Below are positions 37,701 through 49,700 of a stretch of DNA of 64,000 nucleotides, one piece after another. The stretch is taken from the NCBI RefSeq assembly GCF_026151205.1, contig NC_087079.1:5227230-5291229 (forward strand). The letters run 5' to 3'. The stretch is from Bolinopsis microptera (taxonomy: Eukaryota; Ctenophora; Tentaculata; Lobata; Bolinopsidae). Made by a program: the position numbers and the translations under genes. The notes beneath the pieces were generated by a model, which was given only the letters and a program-made list of their open reading frames with translations, did not search any database and was not told the origin of the DNA. Numbering within the stretch: the first letter of the stretch is position 1; each line of letters starts with the position of its first letter.

Positions 37701-40700
37701 ATATTCCCTGATTTCATGATTTATAACCTTCATTCGGCTGTAAAAACACTCCATCTGGGGTGTTATTGTATGATAAATAGCTTGTGAATACTTTAGACTT
37801 ATTGTTTCATTGAATAAAAGGAGTTTTAAATTTTGGCCATTTTGTGAGGCATATTTTGGCCATTTTGTGAGGCGTTTAGCCATTTTAGCATTTTTTTTCT
37901 TCCTATATTGAACAATGTTCGTTTTGTTTGATGAATACTATTCTTTAAACATCTTCTGTCATACTGGTGCCAGAAGTTCTCACCAAAATGCAAACTTAGT
38001 TCAAAAATTTGAAAACAAATTTTGTGAGGCATATTTTGGCCATTTTGTGAGGCGTGTAGCCATTTTAGCATTTTTTTCTTCCTATATTGAACAATGTTCG
38101 TTTTGTTTGATGAATACTATTCTTTAAACATCTTCTGTCATACTGGTGCCAGAAGTTCTCACCAAAATGTAAACTTAGTTCAAAAATTTGAAAACAAATT
38201 TTCAGTGCTCAAAATTTCTACATAAACAGTCATATTTATGCCAGAAAATGTGGTCCTAGTTAATGATTTCACCACAGGAAGTGTTGCCAGAAGACTTTTG
38301 TTTCATATGGTATCCACAAAAGCTACCAGTCTTATATAAAAAATTAGTTACAAAAACATTTACAAATTTGGCCATTCTGTGAGGCTAGCCATTCTGTGAG
38401 GCATTTACCCGTAAAGTAATAATCTTTGTTAAATCAAAGCTAATGTAAATAAACAACTGGAGTCACAAACCAGGAGTTAATATTCAAAAGAGGGTTTACT
38501 CCCGTGTATCATTAAAGGAAGGGAAAAGAAAACAGGGCTCGACATAGCAGCTAACGTTTTTTGGTCACCACTCCACAAGGCAGAAGAGAAAAACAAATGT
38601 ACGCTAATTAAGAGTTTAGAGGTAAGCTCTGGGTGACCCGTATGTAAAGTAAGCCCAGGATTAACCATGTGAGATTTATAGTGTGTACATGGACACTGGA
38701 AAGTATTGTAATCCACAATATGTCAAGATGAATGCATAAATTAATCAAGTTTTTGTAAGATCTCGAAGTTTAGTTAATTGTAGGCCCCAGTATAACACGG
38801 CCAATTAACCGTGGCTAATGGCCACAAAATGACCAGAAAAACAGAAGAAGACGTGAACTCCAGTGATCATAAAGCCCGGTTTCAGCGTTATAACCACATA
38901 GTAAACAAACCGAGCTTCAATCCAGGAGCAGGAGCCTTTAACCGATAAGAGGCCGTCAAAACAAACTTTAGATAGTGATTACTGTGAGAGGGCTCGCCTT
39001 AAATAGTGAAAACAATCGTGACGTTATCGGGCTAGCCTGCATTTCCTGTTGTATTCATTTCATAGGGTTTCAACTTCCCTGATGACGCTCAGTTTTGCTT
39101 TTAATTATATTTAACTTCAACCTTTCCCACCTTTAATTCTATTTATCTCTCAAGATTCGATTTCCGGCTGCAGGAATTTGCCCTACAGACTTCCTGTAAT
39201 TTCAACGATTTTTCACCTTTCTACCATAAAATTCGCTTAATAATATTCGATACGGATCTACCTTTCTTGGTAATTAACCAAGCGGACAGTATCGGTGATG
39301 AGATTTGCACTAAAACTGCCGTCTATTTTGTAACGATAGTCCTCCTTCCTTCCAGTATGTGTTTACATAATGTGATCAGCTGATTTCAGCTCCATTTCTG
39401 GTATTAAAGCTTTCCGCATTTGCAGGGTCAACCTGCAAGTTTTAATTACAAATACAACGTTTTGGACCTTGGTTCATACCAAGGAAATGCTTCGTGTTAA
39501 CCGAAGATAAATCAGAAAAAGCTAAAAGAAAGCCAGTTACAACTTTATGCAGTTTAAGTGAAGCTAGCGACTACTTTGAATGCCTATCACTATTCACTAT
39601 CAGAGACATATAATTTGAAACTTTCATCAAATAGTACAGAATTACACCTGGCAATGAAACTAGATAAAAACAATAGCGACAAAGAATTTGTATGCTTGGG
39701 AAATTCTCAGACTGGTTAGGGCAGGCACAAGCAAACAGAAAGGAGCCCTCCATAAAGAAGACTTCCATAGCTTGAAAAGAAGATGCCTTTACATCTTCAT
39801 CATGACATAATCTTAGTAAAAATAGAATAATTTTGTAACCAGAAATTCCTGGAACAATTGCATTAGAATTTCTCGATGCTGTTTTTTACGGAAATCATGA
39901 GGTAATAATCATCGATGTTACAGTTTAGGACAATGACAAACAATGATGCAATCTAAACTTGTTTATCGAGTTTTCCTCACTGAAGCAGATGTAACAGATA
40001 TGATTACTAGGAAGTGTTTCCTTGTGACGTAGTTTCTTGTGGTATGGATGCTGAGGGTGGGAGGGAAGGAGTTACCCAAAAATGACGTAGATTAGAAAGA
40101 GGCTGTGGGTAGTGAGACTGAGGTGATCTGATTTGTCGTGTTAGATTCGATAGATGGAGAATGATGAGCTCATAAACTATTAGAAGAGAAATGCGGAAGT
40201 CTGCATCTGAAGCTCACAAAATAGGATTTCATGATTACAAACAAGAACAACAGGGTGAAATCGTCTTATCTGATTAAGCAGTTTTTTTATTGGCTTTGGT
40301 TCGTCATCATCCCATGGTAGCCTGATCTGGCAAAGCGATTTAAGATGGGTTGAGAAAAGGAAGTATGCAGACTGCAGAGTGTTTCAGACCAGAAGGGTTC
40401 GAGGGGGGGGGGGCCAATGGCATAAATGGAGAAAATGGAGAATTACTCATGGGTTTTTCCATTTTCTCCATAGAAATAGTCTCCATTTTATGCCATTTTA
40501 TGCCATTTTATGCCATTGAAAACCTGAAAAATTTAGAATTTCGAGAAAAATTATTTAAAAAAAAGATATTTTCGGCCAATAATGAACAGGGTATCATGAA
40601 ACATGGAGAAAAGTGGTTTATAGAAAAACTTTGAAAAATTTTGAAAAATGTTGACTTAGAAAATGTTCGGTCCGAGTCATTTTCGATACGTACCTCCCGT

Positions 40701-43700
40701 ATCGAAAGCTCCCGATTCCGAGCTCGTGTTGCAAAGGGGAGGCCTGCCTTCCGAGATCGCATTACCTCGAGTCCAAAATTGTGTATCGAGGGGAAGGTGT
40801 GGACTTCAAAAAACCGAAAAAATATTTTCGGCAAATAATGAACAGGGTAGCATGAAACGTGGAAAAAAAGCGGTTTTCAGAAAAAATTTGAAAAATTTTG
40901 ACCGAAAAAATATTTTCGGCTTATAATGAACAGGGTAGCATGAAACGTGGAAAAAAGCGGTTTTCAGAAAAAATTTTGACTTAGAAAATTACCCCTCGGT
41001 ACACAATTTTGGACTCGAGGCTTCCCCCTGGTAATGCAAATGCGATCTCGGAAGGCAGGCCTCCCCTTTGCAACACGAGCTCGGAATCGGGAGCTCTCGA
41101 TACGAGAGGTACGTATCGAGAATGACTCGGGCCGAAAATTTTCTAAGTCAAAATTTTTCAAAGTTTTTCTAAAAACCACTTTTCTCCACGTTTCATGCTA
41201 CCCTCTTCATTATTAGCCGAAAATATTTTTTTGGTTTTTCGGTTTATCGAAGTCTGCACCTACCCCTCGATACACAAATTTGGACTTGAGGCTTCCCACT
41301 GGTAATGCGATCTCGGAAGGCAGGCCTCCCCATTGCAGTGCGAGCTTGTTTCGACTTTCGAGGATGTAGGTCTCACTTCTCAGTGCCTATTACTCTCCCC
41401 TATTACTCACTCCTGCTGTAGCCTGTTGAAATAACTTTACACTAGTCTTGAGTAATTATGAGTTTGCCTGAAGTGTGCCTCTACTAACCTAGTATAACTA
41501 TAAGCATCTAGTAGCCTACTATGAGCTTTCATAATCTTGTTACGCCCCTAGTAAGCGTAAATAAACATGTTAGGATGTCCAATTTAGGTGTTAAATAGTG
41601 TTAAAGATGAAATTTCGAAGACAAAATTCATGGCATAAAATGGAGAAAATGGAGAATTACTCATGGGTTTTTCCATTTTCTCCATAGAAAAAGTCTCCAT
41701 TTTATGCCATTTTATGCCATTGGCCCCCCCCCCCCCCCCCCCCCCCCGGTTCGAGTTTAAATGAATATGTCTTATGTCTCATAATTATAATATGGATAAT
41801 ATGTCTTATAGATGCATATGAATATTTTTCTTCAGTCTATTTGCTCCAACAAAAGAGTATGATTAATAGGCCTGGAGACCGGAGAGTAACACCTTCTTCG
41901 GAATTGAAGATATCCTAGGCGACAGCTTGGCTGTTAAAATAATATTTCTTACACGAATTAGCCAATAATACGGGTAGATCGACTTAAAGTTTGGGGAAAA
42001 AGAATAGGCCTGGTATATCGAAGTACCTGGATTAGAGAGGCACGGTATATAGACTTATAGAGTTACCCAAAATGCAGAGGTTCGACTGTAATTTGATAAT
42101 TTTGAGTTAAATTAAATATTTAATCGAATCGATTTATACGAAGAAGGACTGACTTTTATCAACACAAATTTTTGGTTTCATGCTTTTTTGGCTTTTCTAT
42201 TGTTCCGGTCCAGTAAACGTATTAAAATAGACTTTATTCCGAAGAAAAATGTCCTGTTTCCTGGTACAAATCAGTGCAACAATTAAATCAATCGCTATGT
42301 TTTAAGATGGAAAATTATGCCCTTTCTCGAATGCTAAAATGAAGCTATCGTTCTATTCGAGGCGAGTCTGACGGCAAAACGGAGCTCTGAAGTTGAATCT
42401 GAGACTGGAGAGTAACATCTTCTTCGGAATTGAAGATGTCCCAGGCGACAGCTTGACTGTTAAAATCAGGAGCCACTTATAGCCAGCAATGAGGCAGGAC
42501 AGGCGAAGCATCCCTTGATGATAGCCTTGCCTGCCCTGAGAATATCTCCAGAAAGCTAACATATTATTTCTCTAAGTCTATCGTATAGTAGGTATTTCTG
42601 TGCTCAAGATTCCGGATAATATATGGCAAAATGCTTAAATTTTCTAAAAAAGAACTTGTCGACCCACAAGTTTTGTTTACAACGTTTTAATAACCAAATT
42701 TTAATTAAAACACTTTAATTATAATAGCCTCATATTATGTTGACCAAATACTTCGTAACTTCGTGTCATCAGCGACTTTATGCCCGGTTGTAGTGAATTT
42801 GGCGACTACTTTGAATCCCTATCAGTGAAGACTTCCATAACTTGATGAGTCTTATCATAACATAATAATAATCGTCAGAAATTCATGATTAATAATAATC
42901 GTCAGAATTTCACGGAAGTATGGGATTGAAATTTTTCGATGATTTTTTTACCGAAATCTAATTACAACCCATGAGGTAATAATCATTAATGTTACGGTTT
43001 AGGACAGTGACACACAATGATGCAATCTGGCCTGACCTGTCTCATTGCTGATCTTAAGTATTCTGAAATGTCACAGTCAGTCTAGCCGTTACTTTTTAAA
43101 GGAATGTTTGTGGATGTACCAGGAAGTTATCTTCCTCTGAATGTAACAACAGCTACTACACTTTCGGCCTTCACCTCAATTTTTAAACACCTCCTATATT
43201 ATGGCACTAACAGATTGATCAAATTAAACACGAAAAACAAGTTTAAATAAAAATTGCGTTATTTGTTTGTTATTATTTCAACCTTGGAATTTCCGAAAGA
43301 TACTATAAACCTACCACAATTTGATTGCTCATTGGATTACAACTAATAATTGTTAGGGAGATTTGATGAGCCGTGTAGACTGGTACCGATGCGTTTTTTC
43401 CGGTTACTCTAGCCAAGTTAGACTAAAGTCTGACCTCAAAATTCTATTTCACAACACCACTGCCAAGTTCCAGCACGAATGTATTTTATTCTAACAAAGA
43501 AAGTAGACAAAAACCTCGACCAGGTCATGACAACAATGAAATGAAATGAAATGAAATAGAGCATTTATATCCCGCTTATATCAACACAAATTTTACCAGT
43601 CCTGATAAAATAACAAGAAACATTAAGAACATAAATAGGTTTTGGTTTTGGTTTAAAGAGCTTATACTTGCCACATATGTCCAGGTGCATTATAATAATG

Positions 43701-46700
43701 CAGGACTTCTAGGCAATGGGCTTCGTTGTGGGACACACTTAACTAGGGAAGTTGAGAGGCCTCAATCAAGTCTCATTAAAGAGATATCAACAGAGTGTGA
43801 ACCACTGCCAAGAACATAATTAACATTGAAACAAGAAACATAATTAACATTAAAACAAGAAACATAGATAAAGTCTAATGACGATCGTAATCATTTACAC
43901 CTAGCACCTGGTGTATTCGGCGTATCTTACTGTTATTTTATGATTTACGAAATTAAAGTTCAATTTATCATCTTGTTATTAATTTTTAAACTTAAAAACT
44001 TATATATTATGACACAGTGAAACTATGGGACTACGATGTACGGGGACTTGCCACCCCATGGCAACATTAAAATGTATTGGCTCTGTTACATCGTTTCCTG
44101 TTAATATAAAATTAAGTTATATATTAAGTTATTCATAAATCATGGACTGACGGTGTTTTATAGGTAGTAACAATCAAAATAGTGAAGCAGGTTCAGCAAA
44201 ATTTGTAGCATTTGACAGTTTCATGTCCTTGATACTCAAGGAAGTTTGCAGTTGACGTGAATCTTGGAACTCGTTTAATGATGTCATGATGCCCCTTATA
44301 ATAAACTCAAGATATCATTGTTAACACGATAAACAATGATACAATCTCATTATCTTCTCTACAATGCAACTGGGGCACTTAAAGACCTAGATAGTATCCA
44401 GAACATCCCCGGGGTGGCGGAATTGGTAGACGCATCCGATTTAAGATCGGACGCCGCAAGGTGTGCAAGTTCAAGTCTTGTCCCCGGTAATTCTTTTCGA
44501 ACGAGTTTACTTTATCATTAATGCAGTAGGAAAAATATTGGTAATAAAATAGCGGACAGATGTAAAATTAAAACCTCATTATTCATGAACTGCATGAGGA
44601 GGGTTGAGAGAAGATATCCGAGACAGTCCTTAGATATTTGAGGAATTGCACGAGAAAAACGGTTAAAATATAACAATAACGGTAAACTGTTTATATAAGT
44701 GAGAATATGACGAGTGTTTAAAGAGGGGGCGAGTGACAATGGGCGAGTGACAAGGGTATAACACCCCTAGGGAGTAATATTTATTGTATTTTATTGAATA
44801 AAATTAAATAAAATTGAATAAAAATGGGGTTTATTTCATATTCTGATATCGTGATTTATAGTGAAACTTGTGTGTAGCATCATTATCAATAAATTATAGA
44901 CAATGAAACGAAAAAACTTTCAGTCGACCCGCCTTTTTGTCACCATTTTATGTCTATGACCTAACGGGAAATTGGTATTGTAGGATATTCTAATTCTACC
45001 AATTCTACCGATCCAAAAATTTCATTAAGTCAGCGGCAAAACGTTGATGGCGCCCCCAACCCCTCCCTTTCTTAGTTTAATTAAATTCCCGGTTTTAACT
45101 GCAGTGATTAATCAGATAAACTTAACCACTTTCACCCATTTCAGCCGTTCACCTCCAACACTATTGGTGGAGCGGGATTACGGCAAGCAAACAGTAAAGA
45201 TAGAAGAGGGAGTGGCAATATTCTGACCGAGTTCGGCAGCTTTATATCCAGCAAAACAACCGCTAACAAGGTGAGGTTGAGTTGGAAAATAACTGTTAAT
45301 TATATCGACTTAAACTAAAATAATCCATGATAGAATCTAATAAAGTTTGTTGTCATGTAACCACTTCATATTTCGGGACGGTTATCCTGTGGTTTTGGAT
45401 GCCAACTAGGTAACAAGATAACAACTTTAAAACGAGACTTATCAAAACGTTCCATCAGATAAATCCTCATTATATTTGTGTGATCAAATTCTCTCAATCA
45501 TCTCCAGAAATTAAGAAATAAATATCATCTTATCAAGACTATGGCTGCAGCAGTTAACTCGAAATAAGCTCGATTATATTTCTCTGCAGAATAAACCTGC
45601 AAGGATGCAAACTATAACTATAAAATGGATAATCGATTTTTTTTAATAACTCGACATTATTTTGACTACCGGCGGGAAATCACATGCGGCCACTTTCTAA
45701 CGACCAGATCAAACAGGAACCATTCAAAATAATCATATCATTGCACGGTTTCGGCATTCCGCTGTATTAAATTATATAAACTTGTTTAACTTAATAATCA
45801 GTTAACAAGTCCCACCTTAAACTGAAGGATTATATAAAACAAGAGGAGGTCTAGCGAAACAACACAAAATAGAAACTCTGCTCGTACGATGTCGCTATAT
45901 TCCTTTGTGAAGGATAATCCCTTTTAAACCAACAACCATGTGGCTCGAGATCGTTTGATCAGCTAGTTCAAACACAAGCACAGTGCTAAATAAACTGTGA
46001 TAAACTCACAAAAAACTTGCCTTCTTTTCAGATCGAGTTGTGTGCTTGTTAACTTGTTACCTGCACTTTACTTGCCGTATCGGAGAAAGAGCGGGCGGCG
46101 CTGTGATTTAACCATAACTTTTTAAACGTGACTATATATATATATCTTTATTCTGATTGGTTTGCAGCGCAGTCTCGTGTGCAAGCTTTTGTTTTTCTTC
46201 TTAGGTGCTAGGCTGGCTTCATATACTTGCCTAAGAAAAAATAACTCTACTTTTCTGGAGAATTTTATTGTTCGGCAGAAATAGGCCAGACTTCTGCAGA
46301 ACAGAGTCTATTTAAAATAAAAATCGAAGCACACGAAAGTCGATAGATGGAATTTTATAAATTTCAGAGAAATGTAGTTTCGAAGAAGTGCAAGCAGTGG
46401 CAAGTTTAAAAGAAATATAAAATTGCTTCCAAGATCAGATGATGTGATAAACTAAAGACGTGTCAAGCAAGCTCTATTCATCTTATTCTCAAAGCGAAAC
46501 ATGTAGGAGGGTGGTAAACGTATTGTAGTGCGACACGTACTTTAGTGCCAAACCTGAAGTTCGACAAGACCTCCCTCTTTCGCACTAAAGTTCGTGTCGC
46601 ACTACAGTCCAGGTATCGTACTGTATAGTGCGACACCAGATCCTGTCATATTTCCAAGTTCAGGTCAGATCCTATCCTTCTTATGGACAATTAAGTGATT

Positions 46701-49700
46701 CGTCGGGTAGGTTCAAGCCACGTATGTCGAAGCGATCCACTGAGTCAGTTGTAGGCAGCAGATGATCCTAATTCCTATCACACGCATCGTATGAAGACAT
46801 ATCTCTGATTGGGATAACAAGTTCATATGCTTGGGCCATATATAAGGTCACGATGATTCTACCGAAGCATCCAACAACATGTCCACCTTTATTCATGGAC
46901 GTACTTCTGGTTCAAGAAACGTTATCCACGACGGATACCGCTACTGCCTGGATAAGACCTACTGCCTGGATAAGACCTACTGAAGATGCACTGATAAGAC
47001 CTGCTCCGGACGCCTCAATCTGATGAACGACACTACTGTGACGAATACGAAGCCTCATTCCCACCCTCCTACTCCTGAACTCAGTCTAGACACGTTTCGC
47101 ACTACAGTACGGGAGGAGGGTTCCTGAGTATTCCTTATTTTTTGGCCCTGATTTAAGGTTTTCACGACAGGAATCGTTTAGGGCCAGAAAAAGGGCTGTG
47201 AACAGGTTTAGTCTGGAAACTTAGGGCCATCCTCAAATTGAGCTATTTTCCACTTTCAGTTTCGGCTAAAATTGTTCGCATGTTCATAGCAATTTTAATG
47301 CAATTTCATGGAGTTAACGATTTTCCGTCTACTTGGTAGTTAGTCGCGGTCTTAAATTTAAATTAGTTGAACATTTGTCCTTGATTTCATTTATTGCTAC
47401 AAGCGGTAAGTCCAGAACGTACCAGGTATCTCTTCTCTTCCGGGGTAATTTCCGTACAATGAAAGAATATACTGGAATATAGATGGTGATTAAACTAGAG
47501 TCCGCAGAAACAGTCTGACCTTTTTTCATGGTAACTAGAAAACGTACGTTGCTCTAATTCGGAGGAGATTGTGAATTAGAAACCAAAAGTAGTCCTGTAG
47601 TCTACCGGGCCGCAGTTCAGTTCGCAACTTTATTTTTATTCCTCACGTTTAAATTGGAGAAATGGTCTCGTGAATGTTTAACTTCAGATATCGCACGTGG
47701 GGATGTAATCTTCAAAGTAAAATATAGCTGTCTTGTCCCTCGTACAATTAAATAGTATCTATTAGTATTACCTTTTTAATTTGTCTTGTAGAGCATAGAA
47801 TGGGTAGAGCATAGAATGGCAAATTACTCAAGAGTCAAGAAGTACCGTCTATTCAAGGGTCTTCAAGGCAATAATGATAATTATATGGCCCTTATAATGT
47901 GTCTATATGGAAAAATCAATCCTAACACCATCAACATCACAAACTGTAAATGTAACGCACCAACCCACCAAAGGTAAGTTTTACCTTTGGAAATGTACTG
48001 TGAAGACTGATTGGAAAATAATAGGAAAAAAGGAGATTTTTAGAAGGTAATTTGGTTTAGTGTAAAAAACCTTTGTTACTACACTTTTTACTACACCATA
48101 CACAAAAAAAAGGCAAAAGTGTATTGTAAAAAAGTGTAACAGAAAAAGTGTAGCAGACCCCCCCTCCCCCTCCCCCTCCCCTCCCCTCCCCTCCCCCTCC
48201 CCTCCCCTCCCCTTCCCCTCCCCCCACCACTATTTCAGATCTACCGGGGCATGAGCATCCACATATCGGGCCTAGCCATTCCAAAACGTTTGCAGTTATA
48301 CAATACAATTGATTGAGGTCAGTTGATAGAAATTCCTTTGCTAAATGAAGTTTGAGAGTGGCCGCAGAAAGAACCATTGACAATTGACATGGTTCTTTCT
48401 GATCACGTTTATTTGAGGGTGAAGTTTCCGCGCGCGCTGCACTCGCCAGCGAATGAATGAAATATCAGTCCACTATCAGCTCATACCCATTAGGGGTAGC
48501 GGAAGACCCACTCCTATCTCAGCACTGACTAATTGATGGAGCACTAATGACTAATTATCTAATTATCTACAGGGCAGCTAGACAGTGCGATTGTCTTGTT
48601 TCCAAACTTCAACAATCCCCAGTCGTTGGTTAAATGGTATATTTCCTACTTTTGGCCCGATTAAATCTTACATAATACAGATAAGGTTTCGGTGAAGAGG
48701 GTTTGAACGGTGATAAAGGGCGAAAGCCTTGTCTTGTACGGAGCGAAATTATAATAATTTGGATAGGATCATAAAATTTAATTTACTGATTGAATTTGCT
48801 GTGAGCCTTATCTCCTCCATTTCTAATGATCTGCGATGATATTCACTAGTAAAATGTAATTCATTCGTACCTCCTCACGTTCAGTCATGCTCAGGAGCAC
48901 GGGGTAGAGCGCCACTGTTCGTTTTTAATATGAAACTACTGTCGTGGAAATCCGCTAGATAGTAGATAAATTAAAAATGGTTTGGAAATTACCATTTCCA
49001 AACCATTTTTAATTTATCTACTATGTTACTTGAGAACTTCTTATAGGATTTTAATTTTGACCATCAAAACATATTTTAGGGATGTCTTCGCATCCATTTG
49101 ACTTTCGATGCAACACGTTACAATTAAACCTGAGTTATAAAGCTTTCTGCTAAAATTTCCGAAGGTTATTACACGGATTAGAACAAGTTTAAGACATTGA
49201 ATGGTGGAAAACTAAATCAAAATTACGTGAAACTCTGGTCCTAGTCGAAAATGTATGGTTTAACGAACCAAAATTTTACCTGTCATTGAGTAATATTGCA
49301 AGGATCGACTGCTTAGTCGACTTCCAGGTAAACTTTAAACTGATACCACATCACGCGAAGCGTCTAGCGATGCTTTTAACATTGTCATTGACCACTGTTT
49401 GCCATTTTAACGGTCAAACACAGATACTAGTACTTGATAGCACGAAGTGTACGCAACAAAATAGAAATGAACGCGCGCGAATACAATCACGTACTTGACA
49501 CGTGGATAAAGTGTGCTTTGCAGTTGCACGTGGAGCGCGGCGTTGAGCGTTCTTATTACATGATTATATACAATTGTTACGATACTCATACATTGAAAGT
49601 AAATACATATTGTAATAGTAATACCATTCCAAGTTGAGCCCTCTTTACCTTTTCTCCTATCTGACATCTCCAAAAGGTTAAGAACTTTGATTATATTCCG

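Noticed and set aside
40404-41747. Whether the G and C runs are assembly padding
   Set aside because: The 8-bp direct duplication and matching inner TIRs show real element ends; only the exact run lengths are doubtful.
43500-43860. Possible SINE near the (TGAAA) run
   Set aside because: No pol III boxes, tail or duplication could be shown, so it is only mentioned.
44336-44521. 61-codon ORF over the tRNA
   Set aside because: Chance frame through the tRNA-Leu gene.
48057-48383. 108-codon minus-strand ORF rich in Gly and Arg
   Set aside because: Its core is the CCCCT simple repeat read on the other strand.
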